Positions 53,582 to 61,837 are shown, counted from the first letter of the stretch. The stretch is DNA of 64,000 nucleotides from Leucobacter massiliensis (GCF_002982315.1 NZ_MWZD01000014.1:1-64000), one strand, 5' to 3'. Notes: generated from the sequence alone by a model not told the origin. A program made the numbers and translations.

Positions 53582-54940
53582 ATGACCACTCAGCAGATCC
53601 GCATCATCGACAGCGCCACGTCGACGATCGAGCAGCAGCTCGCCCGTCGGGACCTCGCGGCGCTGACCGCAACCGCCGCCGCACTGCCCGTCCAGGACCT
53701 CGTGGAGGTCTTCGAACGGCTCAGCCGTCGGCAGAGCGCCGTCGTCTTCCGCCTCCTCGCCAAGGACCGCGCCCTCGACGCCTTCGAGGCGCTCCCGCCA
53801 GCGCTGCAGAGCGACCTCGTCCACGGGCTGCAGGACGCCGAGGTGGCGCGCCTCTTCGGTGAGCTCGACCCCGACGACCGGACGTGGCTGCTCGAGGAGC
53901 TCCCCGCCGCAATCGTCACGCGGCTGCTGCGGGGACTGCCGGAGCCCGAACGGCTCGCCACCGCGGGCCTGCTGGGCTATCCGCAGGGCAGCGCGGGGCG
54001 GCGCATGACGCCCGAGTACGTGACCACGCACCCGCAGCTCACCGTCGGCGACACCCTCGACCGCGTGCGTGCGCGCCTCGGCACGGCCGAGACGGTCTAC
54101 ACGATTCCGGTGCTCGACCGGGGGCGGCGCGTGGTGGGAGTCGTCAGCCTCCGTGAACTGCTCGGCGCCTCGGGCGGGACGGCCATCGAGGCGATCATGA
54201 GCGAGCCCCGCACCGCCGCGGCGAGCGACCCCGCCGAGGCTGCGGCCCGGCGCTGCGCCGATCTCTCGCTGCTCGCCCTGCCGATCGTCGACAGCGAGCA
54301 GCGCCTCGTCGGGATGCTCACCATCGACGACGCGGTCCGCATCCTGGAACTGGAGGAGAGCGAGGACTCCGCGCGGCAGGGCGGTTCGGAGCCGCTCCGC
54401 CGTCCCTACCTCTCGACTCCGGTGCGGAGCCTGGTGCGCTCCAGGGTGGTGTGGCTGCTCGTGCTGGCGGTCGGGGCGACCCTCACCGTGCAGGTGCTCT
54501 CCGTCTTCGAGGCGACGCTCGAGCAGGTGACCGTGCTGGCGCTCTTCGTGCCGCTGCTCATCGGCACCGGCGGCAACACCGGCAATCAAGCGGCCACGAC
54601 CGTCACCCGCGCGCTCGCGCTCGGCGACGTGCGCCCGCGCGACATCGGACGGGTGCTCGGCCGGGAACTGCGCACCGGGGCGCTGCTCGGACTGCTGCTG
54701 GGGGCTCTCGGCTTCGCGATCGCGGGGCTCGCCTATTCCCCGGCGATCGGCGCGGTCATCGCGCTGACCCTCCTGGCGGTGTGCACCGTCGCGGCGGCCG
54801 TCGGCGGCTGCATGCCGCTGCTCGCCCGTGCCGTGCGCGTGGATCCGGCGGTCTTCTCGAACCCCTTCATCTCGACCTTCGTCGACGCCTCAGGGCTCGT
54901 GATCTACTTCCTCATCGCACGCGCCATCCTCCAGCTCTGA
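53582..54940 (+). CDS. mgtE: MgtE magnesium transporter
   Basis: This is a Mg2+-gated Mg2+ channel. The N-terminal superhelical domain (about residues 25-130) contains LLEELPAAIVTRLLRGL. Two CBS domains follow (about 135-260). The five-helix pore has the signature PLLIGTGGNTGNQAATTVTRAL and ends with NPFISTFVDASGLVIYF. It has 452 residues, normal. AAGGAG lies before the ATG at 53582; the open frame further upstream covers the leader and is not conserved. Confidence 0.93.
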   Translation: MTTQQIRIIDSATSTIEQQLARRDLAALTATAAALPVQDLVEVFERLSRRQSAVVFRLLAKDRALDAFEALPPALQSDLVHGLQDAEVARLFGELDPDDRTWLLEELPAAIVTRLLRGLPEPERLATAGLLGYPQGSAGRRMTPEYVTTHPQLTVGDTLDRVRARLGTAETVYTIPVLDRGRRVVGVVSLRELLGASGGTAIEAIMSEPRTAAASDPAEAAARRCADLSLLALPIVDSEQRLVGMLTIDDAVRILELEESEDSARQGGSEPLRRPYLSTPVRSLVRSRVVWLLVLAVGATLTVQVLSVFEATLEQVTVLALFVPLLIGTGGNTGNQAATTVTRALALGDVRPRDIGRVLGRELRTGALLGLLLGALGFAIAGLAYSPAIGAVIALTLLAVCTVAAAVGGCMPLLARAVRVDPAVFSNPFISTFVDASGLVIYFLIARAILQL

Positions 54941-55031
54941 GCGCGGTGCGGCGCGGCTGCTGCCGCATTCACAGAAATCCGAACGCGATCCAAGGCTACG
55001 ATCTGTCCAGAACCGCAGTGAAAGGACGCCC

Positions 55032-55817
55032 GTGACCAACCGTTCAGGAGCACTCATCGAACGCAGCACGCAGCGCGGACCCAGCGGAGCGTCGCGCACG
55101 CTCGCCGGGTTCATCTTCGCGAGCCGCTGGCTGCAGGCGCCCCTCTACCTCGGTCTCATCATCGCGCAGGCGGTGTACGTCGTGCTGTTCTTCGTCGAAC
55201 TCTGGCACCTCGTCGAGAAGGCCATCATCAAGGGGCACATCAGCGAGACCGACGTGATGCTCAGCGTGCTCGCGCTGATCGACATCGTCATGATCGCGAA
55301 TCTGCTCATCATGGTCATCATCGGCGGCTACGAGACCTTCGTCTCGAAGATCCGCGTGCAGGGGCACCACGACGAACCCGACTGGCTCTCGCACGTCAAC
55401 GCGAACCTGCTGAAGGTGAAGCTCGCGATCTCGATCATCTCGATCTCCTCGATCCACCTGCTGAAGACCTTCATCGAGGTGGGGCGCATGCGCAACGGGG
55501 AGGTCGTCGACGCCAACGGCAACGTCATCTACTCCTACGACGGCGTGCTGTGGGAGGTCGTCATCCACCTCGCCTTCATCGTCTCGGCCATCGCCCTCGC
55601 CTGGATCGACCGCATGAGCCACCACGGGGGCGGCCGCAAGGCCGTCACCGCAGGGTCGATCGAGGCCGAGCTGCAGGAGCCGAGCCAGGCTGGGCCGGCC
55701 GCTCCGGCTCCCGTCGCACAGGCCGCTGCGCCGGCCACCACGCCGGAGAGCGGCTACGTCACCGTGCGCGTGCCCGCGGGCGCGGCGCTCCCCGAGGGCG
55801 CACGCGTCGTCGAGTGA
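55032..55817 (+). CDS. YqhA family (UPF0114, TIGR00645) membrane protein
   Basis: The 261-residue protein contains the whole YqhA family domain: FIFASRWLQAPLYLGLIIAQ, IANLLIMVIIGGYETFVSK, HVNANLLKVKLAISIISISS, and four transmembrane helices. The family has no proven function. It adds an N-terminal 20 residues and an Ala/Pro-rich tail of about 45 residues. The GTG start has AAAGGA upstream. A terminator follows at once. Confidence 0.9.
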   Translation: MTNRSGALIERSTQRGPSGASRTLAGFIFASRWLQAPLYLGLIIAQAVYVVLFFVELWHLVEKAIIKGHISETDVMLSVLALIDIVMIANLLIMVIIGGYETFVSKIRVQGHHDEPDWLSHVNANLLKVKLAISIISISSIHLLKTFIEVGRMRNGEVVDANGNVIYSYDGVLWEVVIHLAFIVSAIALAWIDRMSHHGGGRKAVTAGSIEAELQEPSQAGPAAPAPVAQAAAPATTPESGYVTVRVPAGAALPEGARVVE

Positions 55818-55820
55818 GCG

Positions 55821-55844
55821 GCGAGGCGGCCGTTGCCGCCTCGC
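55821..55844 (+). terminator. Hairpin after the YqhA-family gene
   Basis: GCGAGGCGGC pairs perfectly with GCCGCCTCGC across a CGTT tetraloop, three bases after the stop codon. It also separates the gene from the tRNA promoter. Confidence 0.75.
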
Positions 55845-55908
55845 GCGCCCGGTCCCGGGGCGGAGCCTCGAACCCAGCCACCCGGCCGCAGCACTCCCCC
55901 GGGAGCGC

Positions 55909-55914
55909 TAAGCT
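55909..55914 (+). promoter_or_regulatory. Putative -10 of tRNA-Leu
   Basis: TAAGCT lies 26 bases before the tRNA 5' end. A small GGTGCC/GGCACC hairpin lies in the short leader. The -35 is not clear. Confidence 0.4.
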
Positions 55915-55940
55915 GGGCGCGGTGCCCAGTCGGCACCCGC

Positions 55941-56022
<82 letters not shown>

Positions 56023-56036
56023 CGCGAATGAAATGG

Positions 56037-56071
56037 CCCCTGACCTGGGCTAACACTTCCCGGGTCGGGGG
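56037..56071 (+). terminator. Hairpin just inside the island, after tRNA-Leu
   Basis: Two 12-13-base arms pair continuously with two G-U wobbles around a nine-base loop. It would serve as a substitute terminator for the tRNA gene, whose own terminator was displaced to 60268-60302. Confidence 0.65.
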
Positions 56072-56084
56072 TCGTTTGCGTTGG

Positions 56085-56107
56085 AAGTGCTAGAAAAAGT
56101 GCTAAGC
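56085..56107 (+). repeat. Left integrase arm-site pair
   Basis: AAGTGCTA at 56085-56092 is repeated 12 bp later as AAGTGCTAAGC (56097-56107). The same pair with the same 12-bp period and orientation occurs at 60102-60124, inside the other end. This is the pattern expected of arm-binding sites for the integrase N-terminal domain. Confidence 0.7.
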
Positions 56108-56179
56108 GTTGCCGTTGGCGTCATCGTGTTCTAGCGTCTGCGCGCATGGCAGTGTCAGCGCGACCTGAGAACATAGGGC

Positions 56180-56842
56180 ATGTCTTCCGTCCGTTCCGTG
56201 GTGTTCCTGCATGGTTTGGCCGAGGTGCCTGGTGTGTGGGATGCGCAGCGTGCCGCCTTGCCATCGGGCTTCGAGGGCGTAGCAGTCGATGTGTTCGACG
56301 GAGCTGGCTCGGGTGCGGCATCGGCGTTCAGCCTTGAGGGAGCCTCGGCCCTCGTGGTGGATGAACTCGACCGCTTGGGGATCGAGCAGGCCGATGTGTG
56401 CGGCTTGTCGCTCGGAGCGATGATCGCACTGCAACTCGCGCTGGATCATCCGAAACGTGTGCGATCGTTGACGCTGGCCGCGGGCCAGGTGAAGCCGCCG
56501 AGGGCGCTCATGGCGGTGCAGTCAGCGGTGATGCGCATGCTTCCGTCATCCGTCTTCGAGAAGCAGGGAGCAGCGAAAGACGTGATGCTCCCCGTGCTGC
56601 AAGCGGTCGGCCGAGTGGATTTCTCGGCGCGGCTTGCCGCGGTATCGGTGCCGACGCTCGTGCTGTGCGGTTCCAAGGATCGCCCGAACCTTCCGGCAGC
56701 CAGGTGGCTCGCGCAAGGCATCCGCGACGCGCAGTTGCACATCATCCCCGGAGCGGGCCACCAGTCGCACATCCAAGCCCCCGACGAGTTCTCGCGTGCC
56801 TTGGGAGCCTTCCTGACCGGGGCTGCCGCAAACGGCAAGTAG
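56180..56842 (+). CDS. Alpha/beta hydrolase
   Basis: The 220-residue protein has the alpha/beta-hydrolase fold: oxyanion region VVFLHGLAE, nucleophile elbow GLSLGA (Ser near residue 77), acidic residue in VLCGSKDRPN, and catalytic His in IPGAGHQSHIQ. No signal peptide is present. It resembles small lactonase/esterase-type enzymes such as the 3-oxoadipate enol-lactonase group. The substrate cannot be told. It is the first cargo gene after attL. A TAGCGT box at 56132-56137 may be its promoter. Codon use is less GC-biased than in core genes. Confidence 0.85.
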   Translation: MSSVRSVVFLHGLAEVPGVWDAQRAALPSGFEGVAVDVFDGAGSGAASAFSLEGASALVVDELDRLGIEQADVCGLSLGAMIALQLALDHPKRVRSLTLAAGQVKPPRALMAVQSAVMRMLPSSVFEKQGAAKDVMLPVLQAVGRVDFSARLAAVSVPTLVLCGSKDRPNLPAARWLAQGIRDAQLHIIPGAGHQSHIQAPDEFSRALGAFLTGAAANGK

Positions 56843-56884
56843 CGGGCTCGGGAAACGCTGCACTGTCGGGTGAGGCGTTGTGTC

Positions 56885-57310
56885 TCAGGAGCTCAGATGC
56901 GCAGCGAAGCGGTCGACGGCCGAGCGTTGCATGGTCGGAGTGACGTGGGAGTAGATGTTCATCGTCGTCGTGATCGTTGAGTGACCCAACCGCTCCTGAA
57001 CGACCTTGGGAGGCTCGCCGAGTTCGAGCAGCAGGGTCGCGTGCGTGTGACGCACCCCTTGATCGTGACCCGGTGCATGGTGTCGTACTTCTTGGTGAGC
57101 CAGTTCATGCGGCGATCCCACCGGCTCGTCATCGCATCGAGTGAACGCAGGAGCCCGTCGTCGTCTCCGAATACGTAGGCGTCGGCCTTGGCGAGAGTGA
57201 ACGAGAGTTCCGCGCGGGCGACCTTGTAGGAGGCGAGCACTTTCAGGGTGTCCTCGTCCACGTCTATCACGCGCGCGTTGCCGGTCTTCGGGGGCTTGGT
57301 CCTCCTCCAT
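56885..57310 (-). pseudogene. Tyrosine integrase remnant (truncated and frameshifted)
   Basis: The C-terminal half of a phage-type tyrosine recombinase is recognisable in two frames. One frame holds PPKTGNARVIDVDEDTLKVL to RMNWLTKKYDTMHRVTIKG. The other holds VRHTHATLLLELGEPPKVV, ERLGHSTITTTMNIYSHVTP and the end. The shift falls near 57055-57060, at a run of G/C. Box II Arg and His and the Tyr of NIYSH remain, but the box I Arg region and the whole N-terminal and arm-binding domains are missing. It cannot make an active recombinase. Confidence 0.85.
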
Positions 57311-57417
57311 TCAGAAGAGAAGGCGGTGCGTTTCAGAGAAGGGGCCTCCGTAGGACGGAACGAATCTGGGTCGGCAGCCGCGGTCAGATACTCTGGTGGT
57401 GGCTGGAGGTGAGTTTT

Positions 57418-57723
57418 GTGGAGAAGCGTTGGGTGTCGATCAAGCTCACCTTGCTGTTGCTGTATTTGGGCGTGCTGCCGCTGACTCCTGATGTTCCGCT
57501 TCCGTTCGCGTTCGCGTTGTTGGCGCTCGCGCTGGTCGCTGCGGTTCCGCTCTTCCTCCAGTTCGCTCGTACCCTGTCTCACAGGTTCTTCACGCCTGTA
57601 CAGCCGTCGCTTGTTCGTTCGGCGACACCGGGGGCTTGGCAACTGCGCCGCCCCGTTGCGCCGGGAACGCGGGGAACGGTGCGCTCGCGTGCCCCGTCGG
57701 GTCTGCCCGCTGCCCACGGCTAA
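57418..57723 (+). CDS. Small two-helix membrane protein (DUF6412-like)
   Basis: This is a 101-residue protein with two hydrophobic segments (LTLLLLYLGVLPLTP and PFAFALLALALVAAVPLFL) and a C-terminal Arg/Pro-rich tail with APGTRGTVRSRAPSG. Such tails occur in small DUF6412-type actinobacterial membrane proteins, though I cannot confirm the family. The GTG at 57418 is placed five bases after GGAGGTGA, a perfect ribosome site. It lies about 100 bases upstream of the ABC ATPase gene in the same direction and could be part of that system. Confidence 0.6.
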   Translation: MEKRWVSIKLTLLLLYLGVLPLTPDVPLPFAFALLALALVAAVPLFLQFARTLSHRFFTPVQPSLVRSATPGAWQLRRPVAPGTRGTVRSRAPSGLPAAHG

Positions 57724-57828
57724 GTAGCTCGACTCTGGCGCGCTCGCTCATGAGCGCTGAACGTTCGTCGCGCTGTCGTGGGCGGCATCGGTCAGTCCCG
57801 AATGCCCGCACGCGACCAAAGGCGAATT

Positions 57829-58551
57829 GTGCATCCCAAAGATTCTCAATCAAACAAACCTTCTGAGCCTGCTCCTTCGACAGCCAAGAACACCGAAGAC
57901 CCGGCCCGTGTCTTGCTGTCGCTCGTTGGCGTAGATGCGGTGAGCGTGACAGCCAATGACACGCTCCTGCTCCCATCAACGACGTTCCAGGCCGGAACGG
58001 GCCAGGTCGTCGCTTTGCGGGGCGAGAACGGGTCGGGAAAGACGACGCTCCTTCGCGCCGTGGCGGGCCGCATCAGACCGACAACGGGCACCGTGCAGGT
58101 GGGCGGCCAGCCAGTGAACGAACGCGATCCCGAGTTCCGGCGCAGGGTGGCAGCCATGATCGGATTGCCGCCAATGGCATCGGACCTGACGGTGTTCGAT
58201 CATGTCGCGCTCGTAGCCTCGACCTGGGAGACGAGTGCCGGCACGGTGGAGCCGGTGACTCGCCGCGTGCTCGCGGAGTTCGGTCTCACCGCACTGGGGA
58301 CAAGGTTTCCGCATGAACTTTCCTCCGGACAGACCCAGTTGTTCGGCCTTGCGCTGGTGTTCGTGCGCCCCTTCGACGTGCTCCTTCTCGACGAACCCGA
58401 GCAACACCTCGACCCTGGCCGGGTCGAAATGCTCGCACAGGCGATGCTGGAACGCCGAGCAGCCGGGGCAACGATCATCGCGGCTACGCACAGCAGCATC
58501 CTCTCGGCTCGCACCGCGGACCTCACCATCACACTCGGGGCGCAACCATGA
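57829..58551 (+). CDS. ABC transporter ATP-binding protein of the island
   Basis: Walker A is GENGSGKTTLLRAVAG, the signature is the variant LSSGQTQLFGLAL, Walker B is FDVLLLDEPEQHLDP, and the switch His is in IAATHSSILS. I use the GTG at 57829 because AAAGG lies six bases upstream, giving 240 residues; earlier in-frame starts (57778, 57802) lack a site. The Glu-Gln-His after DEP is unusual compared with the common DEPxxGLD. The last four bases overlap the start of the membrane partner. Confidence 0.87.
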   Translation: MHPKDSQSNKPSEPAPSTAKNTEDPARVLLSLVGVDAVSVTANDTLLLPSTTFQAGTGQVVALRGENGSGKTTLLRAVAGRIRPTTGTVQVGGQPVNERDPEFRRRVAAMIGLPPMASDLTVFDHVALVASTWETSAGTVEPVTRRVLAEFGLTALGTRFPHELSSGQTQLFGLALVFVRPFDVLLLDEPEQHLDPGRVEMLAQAMLERRAAGATIIAATHSSILSARTADLTITLGAQP

Positions 58552-60047
58552 GCGCCCCGCAGCTGTCGGCGGCATCGACTATCTGGCGGGCGCGGCGAGC
58601 ACGATCCGGCGGCGATAAGACCTACGCGCTCTATGCCTTCCTCTTGGTCGCCGCGATCGTGATCGTGCCCGTTATCCGTGCCCTGTGGCTGATCGCGAGC
58701 AGCCAGGCCGGGCTGGTAGTCCTGACGTCTGCCGACGCTTCCGCCGCGGTGTCGTTGATTCTCGTGGCGCTCTGGGCCGGAGCATTGCTGGCAGGGCGGA
58801 AGCGCGGCCCGGCGCTCTTGCCACCGTTCCTGCTGCACGCTCTGACCGGCAGCAGCATCCGCCGCGCCCGCACTCTCCGACGGCCGGTACTCCGCTCAGC
58901 GGCGATCATCATCAGCGCCTGCGCTGCCGGAGCCGTGCTCGTAGGAATGGCCCTGCTCGGTGACGGTCACGCACAGCTCGGAGACGTGATCATGTTCGCT
59001 GCCGCGGCCGGTGCTGCCGGTGTCGTCACCGCGGTGCTGTGGCTGCTCGGGCAGATCTTCCCCCGCGCTGCGTTCCAGAGTGCGCTCACCATGCTCATAG
59101 TTGCGGGAATGAGCTTTTGGATACCGGAGATGCTCACGTTCACGCCATGGGGGTGGGCGGGATCGAGCTATCCGCTATCGGGATCGGGTGTTCTCTCATT
59201 GGCGGGCATGGCGGGGCTTGCCTCCGCCTCCATCGTCATGACTCCGGTGCTGCTCAGCCGAGTTACCGGGATGCAACTCAGTACGCAGGCGGCGCAGTGG
59301 GAACGGGCTACAGCGTTCTCGTTCTCGTTCGACTTCCGCGCAGCGACGTCCGTCTACGAGTCCGAACCACACCTCGGGCGCAACATCCGCGCCATCAACC
59401 CCAGCAGACACCGGTGGGTGACGTTCCTCCTCCGCGATGCGGTCGGACAAGCGCGAACGCCCGGCCGGTCATTCGGAGCCATCACCGCGACCGCCGCAGC
59501 CGCAGCCCTGATCACGCTCTCATTCCTACCTGGCGCACCGGCCGCGCTACTCGCAGGTATAGCCGGAGTTGTGATCTACAGCGCGACTGGCCCACTCACC
59601 AAAGGGCTCCAGCACGCCGCCTATGTAGCGGGCGACTACCCGCTATACGGCATCAGCGATAGACGCCTCGTTCTCCTTCACACCTTGTTTCCGCTCATGA
59701 CTCTGCTCGCGGTTCTCACCACGTTTGCAACCATCACTGCATTCGTCACCGGAGTCGCACTCGGGCTTCCGCTGGCCGGAGCGGTCGTGGTCGGTGCCCT
59801 CACACTCGCCCTACGCCTCAGCAACGCGTTGAAGGGGCCACTGCCGCCGAGCCTGCTCGCCCCCGTCAATACACCGGCAGGCGACCTCAGCATCGTCATG
59901 CAAATCGGCTGGGCACTCAGTGACCCCCTCATCGCGATCCTCGGAGCACTCACCATCACTGTGCTTCCCATCACGCCTATCCCACTCATGACGCTGGCGG
60001 CCTGCGTCCCGGTCGTCGTCTTGGTTCGATGGAAGAAGCGACGGTGA
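58548..60047 (+). CDS. Polytopic membrane partner of the island ABC ATPase (DUF6297-like)
   Basis: The 499-residue protein has about twelve hydrophobic segments and a polar middle loop near residues 245-300 (AQWERATAFSFSFDFRAATS). It ends in the basic VVLVRWKKRR. ATGA overlap with the ATPase gene means co-translation, so it is most likely the permease of that transporter. It does not show ABC-2 or MacB/FtsX signatures. The size and pairing resemble actinobacterial DUF6297 proteins, which also lack a known function. The substrate is unknown. Confidence 0.75.
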   Translation: MSAPQLSAASTIWRARRARSGGDKTYALYAFLLVAAIVIVPVIRALWLIASSQAGLVVLTSADASAAVSLILVALWAGALLAGRKRGPALLPPFLLHALTGSSIRRARTLRRPVLRSAAIIISACAAGAVLVGMALLGDGHAQLGDVIMFAAAAGAAGVVTAVLWLLGQIFPRAAFQSALTMLIVAGMSFWIPEMLTFTPWGWAGSSYPLSGSGVLSLAGMAGLASASIVMTPVLLSRVTGMQLSTQAAQWERATAFSFSFDFRAATSVYESEPHLGRNIRAINPSRHRWVTFLLRDAVGQARTPGRSFGAITATAAAAALITLSFLPGAPAALLAGIAGVVIYSATGPLTKGLQHAAYVAGDYPLYGISDRRLVLLHTLFPLMTLLAVLTTFATITAFVTGVALGLPLAGAVVVGALTLALRLSNALKGPLPPSLLAPVNTPAGDLSIVMQIGWALSDPLIAILGALTITVLPITPIPLMTLAACVPVVVLVRWKKRR

Positions 60048-60101
60048 ACGTGTGGCCGTTGCATTCGCATTCGCAACCACACCGTTCAGCACGGTCGTCA
60101 A

Positions 60102-60124
60102 AAGTGCTAACGAAAGCGCTAAGC
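60102..60124 (+). repeat. Right integrase arm-site pair
   Basis: AAGTGCTA (60102-60109) followed 12 bp later by AAGCGCTAAGC (60114-60124). The pair matches that at 56085-56107 in motif, order, spacing and orientation. Confidence 0.7.
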
Positions 60125-60153
60125 AACCTGTATGTCGGGGTGTCGAGGTGGAG

Positions 60154-60162
60154 TTATCCACA
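60154..60162 (+). other. Single perfect DnaA box
   Basis: TTATCCACA matches the DnaA-box consensus in the otherwise gene-free 190 bases before attR. It is a single copy in a mildly AT-rich stretch. It may be chance or a leftover of an origin-like element. Confidence 0.4.
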
Positions 60163-60239
60163 GGTCATATGTCGTAGATCGTTGATTTTATGCGGCAGAA
60201 CGCTCGTGGCCGATTCGAGGCGCGAGGGGGTCGAGGTCA

Positions 60240-60267
60240 GTTCAAGTCCCCCCTCGCGCACGCGAAT
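60240..60267 (+). repeat. attR, right direct repeat of the island
   Basis: A perfect 28-bp copy of 56002-56029, covering the tRNA-Leu 3' end. Upstream of it the tRNA match stops at once, so this is the copy generated by integration. Confidence 0.9.
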
Positions 60268-60302
60268 AAAGGGAGGCAGGATCCGCGATCCTGCCTCCCT
60301 TT
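60268..60302 (+). terminator. Original tRNA-Leu terminator, displaced by the island
   Basis: AAAGGGAGGCAGGATC pairs perfectly over 16 bases with its partner across CGC and ends in TTT. It starts at the very next base after attR. Without the island it would lie eight bases downstream of the tRNA, the expected terminator position. Confidence 0.85.
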
Positions 60303-60386
60303 CGCGTTCCCGTGCAGGCGAGGGAGGACGTGAACCCTGCGGCTTCAGCGGCGCGGGAGCGCCGCCGCGAATCGCCCCACGGACGC

Positions 60387-60415
60387 TTGCCGTACTATCT
60401 CAGGCGTAGTATGTT
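60387..60415 (+). promoter_or_regulatory. padR promoter with embedded operator
   Basis: TTGCCG (60387-60392) and TATGTT (60410-60415) are separated by 17 bases, the best sigma-70-type promoter in the window. The inverted repeat TACTA (60393-60397) and TAGTA (60407-60411), nine bases apart, fills the spacer. A PadR dimer bound there would block polymerase. Confidence 0.7.
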
Positions 60416-60443
60416 GAAGGGAGCACAAGCGAAGAGAGGGACG

Positions 60444-60776
60444 ATGATCAGCGCGGATGCGATCCGGGGGTACGTCGACCTCATCGTGCTGTCGCTGCTG
60501 CGCGAGGGGCCCTCCTATCCCTACGAGCTCGCACAGCGCATCGCCGCGGTCGGCGGCGGCGAGTACGCGATCAAGCAGACCACGCTCTACTCGGCCGTGA
60601 AGCGCCTCGAGGCGGGCGGGCTCGTCACCTCGTACCCCGGCGTCTCCCCCACCGGCAAGCCCCGCAGCTACTACCGCATCACCGAGGCCGGCCTCGCCCA
60701 CCACCTCGCCAAGGTCGAGGAGTGGCGCAGCACCAGATCCCTCGTCGACCGCTTCATCGAAGGAGCCACACCGTGA
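60444..60776 (+). CDS. PadR family transcriptional regulator
   Basis: This is a winged-helix repressor of 110 residues. The PadR core is VLSLLREGPSYPYELAQRI, followed by QTTLYSAVKRLEAGGLV and GKPRSYYRITEAG. The ATG at 60444 follows AGAGAGGG; an ATG 33 bases earlier is possible. Its stop overlaps the next gene by four bases, and the operator in its promoter suggests autoregulation of the pair. Confidence 0.92.
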   Translation: MISADAIRGYVDLIVLSLLREGPSYPYELAQRIAAVGGGEYAIKQTTLYSAVKRLEAGGLVTSYPGVSPTGKPRSYYRITEAGLAHHLAKVEEWRSTRSLVDRFIEGATP

Positions 60777-61837
60777 ACGTCATCATCGCCTACCTCGACA
60801 CGATGTTCAGCGCCTACCCGCAGACGCCGCGCATGATCGAGGCCAAGGCCGAGCTGCAGGGCATGATGGAGGACGCCTACACGAGCCTCATCGCCGAGGG
60901 GCGATCCGAGAACGAGGCGGTGGGCCAGGTGATCCGTGACTTCGGCAATCTCTCCGAGCTGGCGCCGGCCCTCGGCATCGCCTCGGACATCACGACCGCG
61001 CAGGCCCCGTCGCACCCCGCGCCCGAGCCGGCACCCCGAGTCCACGCCGCGAATGCCCGGCCCGCCCGCCCGCAGCACCCGCCCCTCACCCTCGACGAGG
61101 CACAGTCATACGCCGAGGTGCGTCGCCGTGCCCGCTTCCGCCCGGCCCTCGGCGTCGCCATGTTCGTCCTCTCCCCCGCCGCGATCATCACGCTGCCGGT
61201 GGCGCAGGAGGCCGGAACGCTCCCGATCTCCCAGGGCGCCGCCGCCTTCCTCGGCATCCTGATCCTGCTCGTGCTCGTCGCCGCCGGCGTGATGCTCTTC
61301 GTGTCGGCGTCGCGCGGCACGGCCTCCTTCCGCCGGATCGAGGAGGGGCGCTTCGCCGCCTCGCCCGAGGTCGCCGCCTGGGCGGAGCGTCTCGCGGACG
61401 AGCACGATCGCGCACGCGGCCGGGCGCTGCTGATCGCGATCGGGCTGTGGATCCTCGCTCCCGTGCCCGTGATCGCCTTCTCCCTGCTGCTCGACGGCAG
61501 CGACGAGCAGGGGCTCTGGTCGTCGCTCGGCGTGGTGCTGCTGCTCGCGATGGTCGCGGCGGGGCTCGCCCTCCTGCTCAGCCAGAGCTGGGCGCGCTCG
61601 GCGGCCGAGAAGCTCGGGGCGGGAGGGGCGAGCGCAGACGGCGACGAGGACGAGCGCAGCATCGTGGGCGTCATCGCCGCCGTCTACTGGCCGCTGCTCG
61701 CCGCGATCTTCCTCGCCTGGGGCTTCATCGGCAATGCCTGGGGCATCGCCTGGATCGTGTGGCCCATCGGCGCGGTGCTCTTCGGTGCCATCGCGGCGGG
61801 CGGCAACGCCCTCGAGAGCTACCGCAAGCGCCGCTGA
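60773..61837 (+). CDS. Membrane protein with permease-prefix-like N-terminus, PadR partner
   Basis: The 354-residue protein starts with a cytosolic helical segment (MNVIIAYLDTMFSAYPQTP ... VIRDFGNLSELA), the type found as a permease prefix or HAAS-like domain next to PadR genes. After a Pro/Ala linker come about six transmembrane helices. The PadR-partner layout is common in Gram-positives, where the pair responds to envelope or drug stress. The function here is unknown. Its GTG start is coupled to padR. The 3' end overlaps the opposite-strand MFS gene by 19 bases. Confidence 0.8.
   Translation: MNVIIAYLDTMFSAYPQTPRMIEAKAELQGMMEDAYTSLIAEGRSENEAVGQVIRDFGNLSELAPALGIASDITTAQAPSHPAPEPAPRVHAANARPARPQHPPLTLDEAQSYAEVRRRARFRPALGVAMFVLSPAAIITLPVAQEAGTLPISQGAAAFLGILILLVLVAAGVMLFVSASRGTASFRRIEEGRFAASPEVAAWAERLADEHDRARGRALLIAIGLWILAPVPVIAFSLLLDGSDEQGLWSSLGVVLLLAMVAAGLALLLSQSWARSAAEKLGAGGASADGDEDERSIVGVIAAVYWPLLAAIFLAWGFIGNAWGIAWIVWPIGAVLFGAIAAGGNALESYRKRR

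Noticed and set aside
56146-56337. Alternative gene start at the ATG 56146
   Set aside because: It is in another frame from the hydrolase and encodes no domain; the hydrolase frame starts at 56180.
60154-60162. Replication origin in the island
   Set aside because: One DnaA box and no replication gene or further boxes; not enough for an origin.
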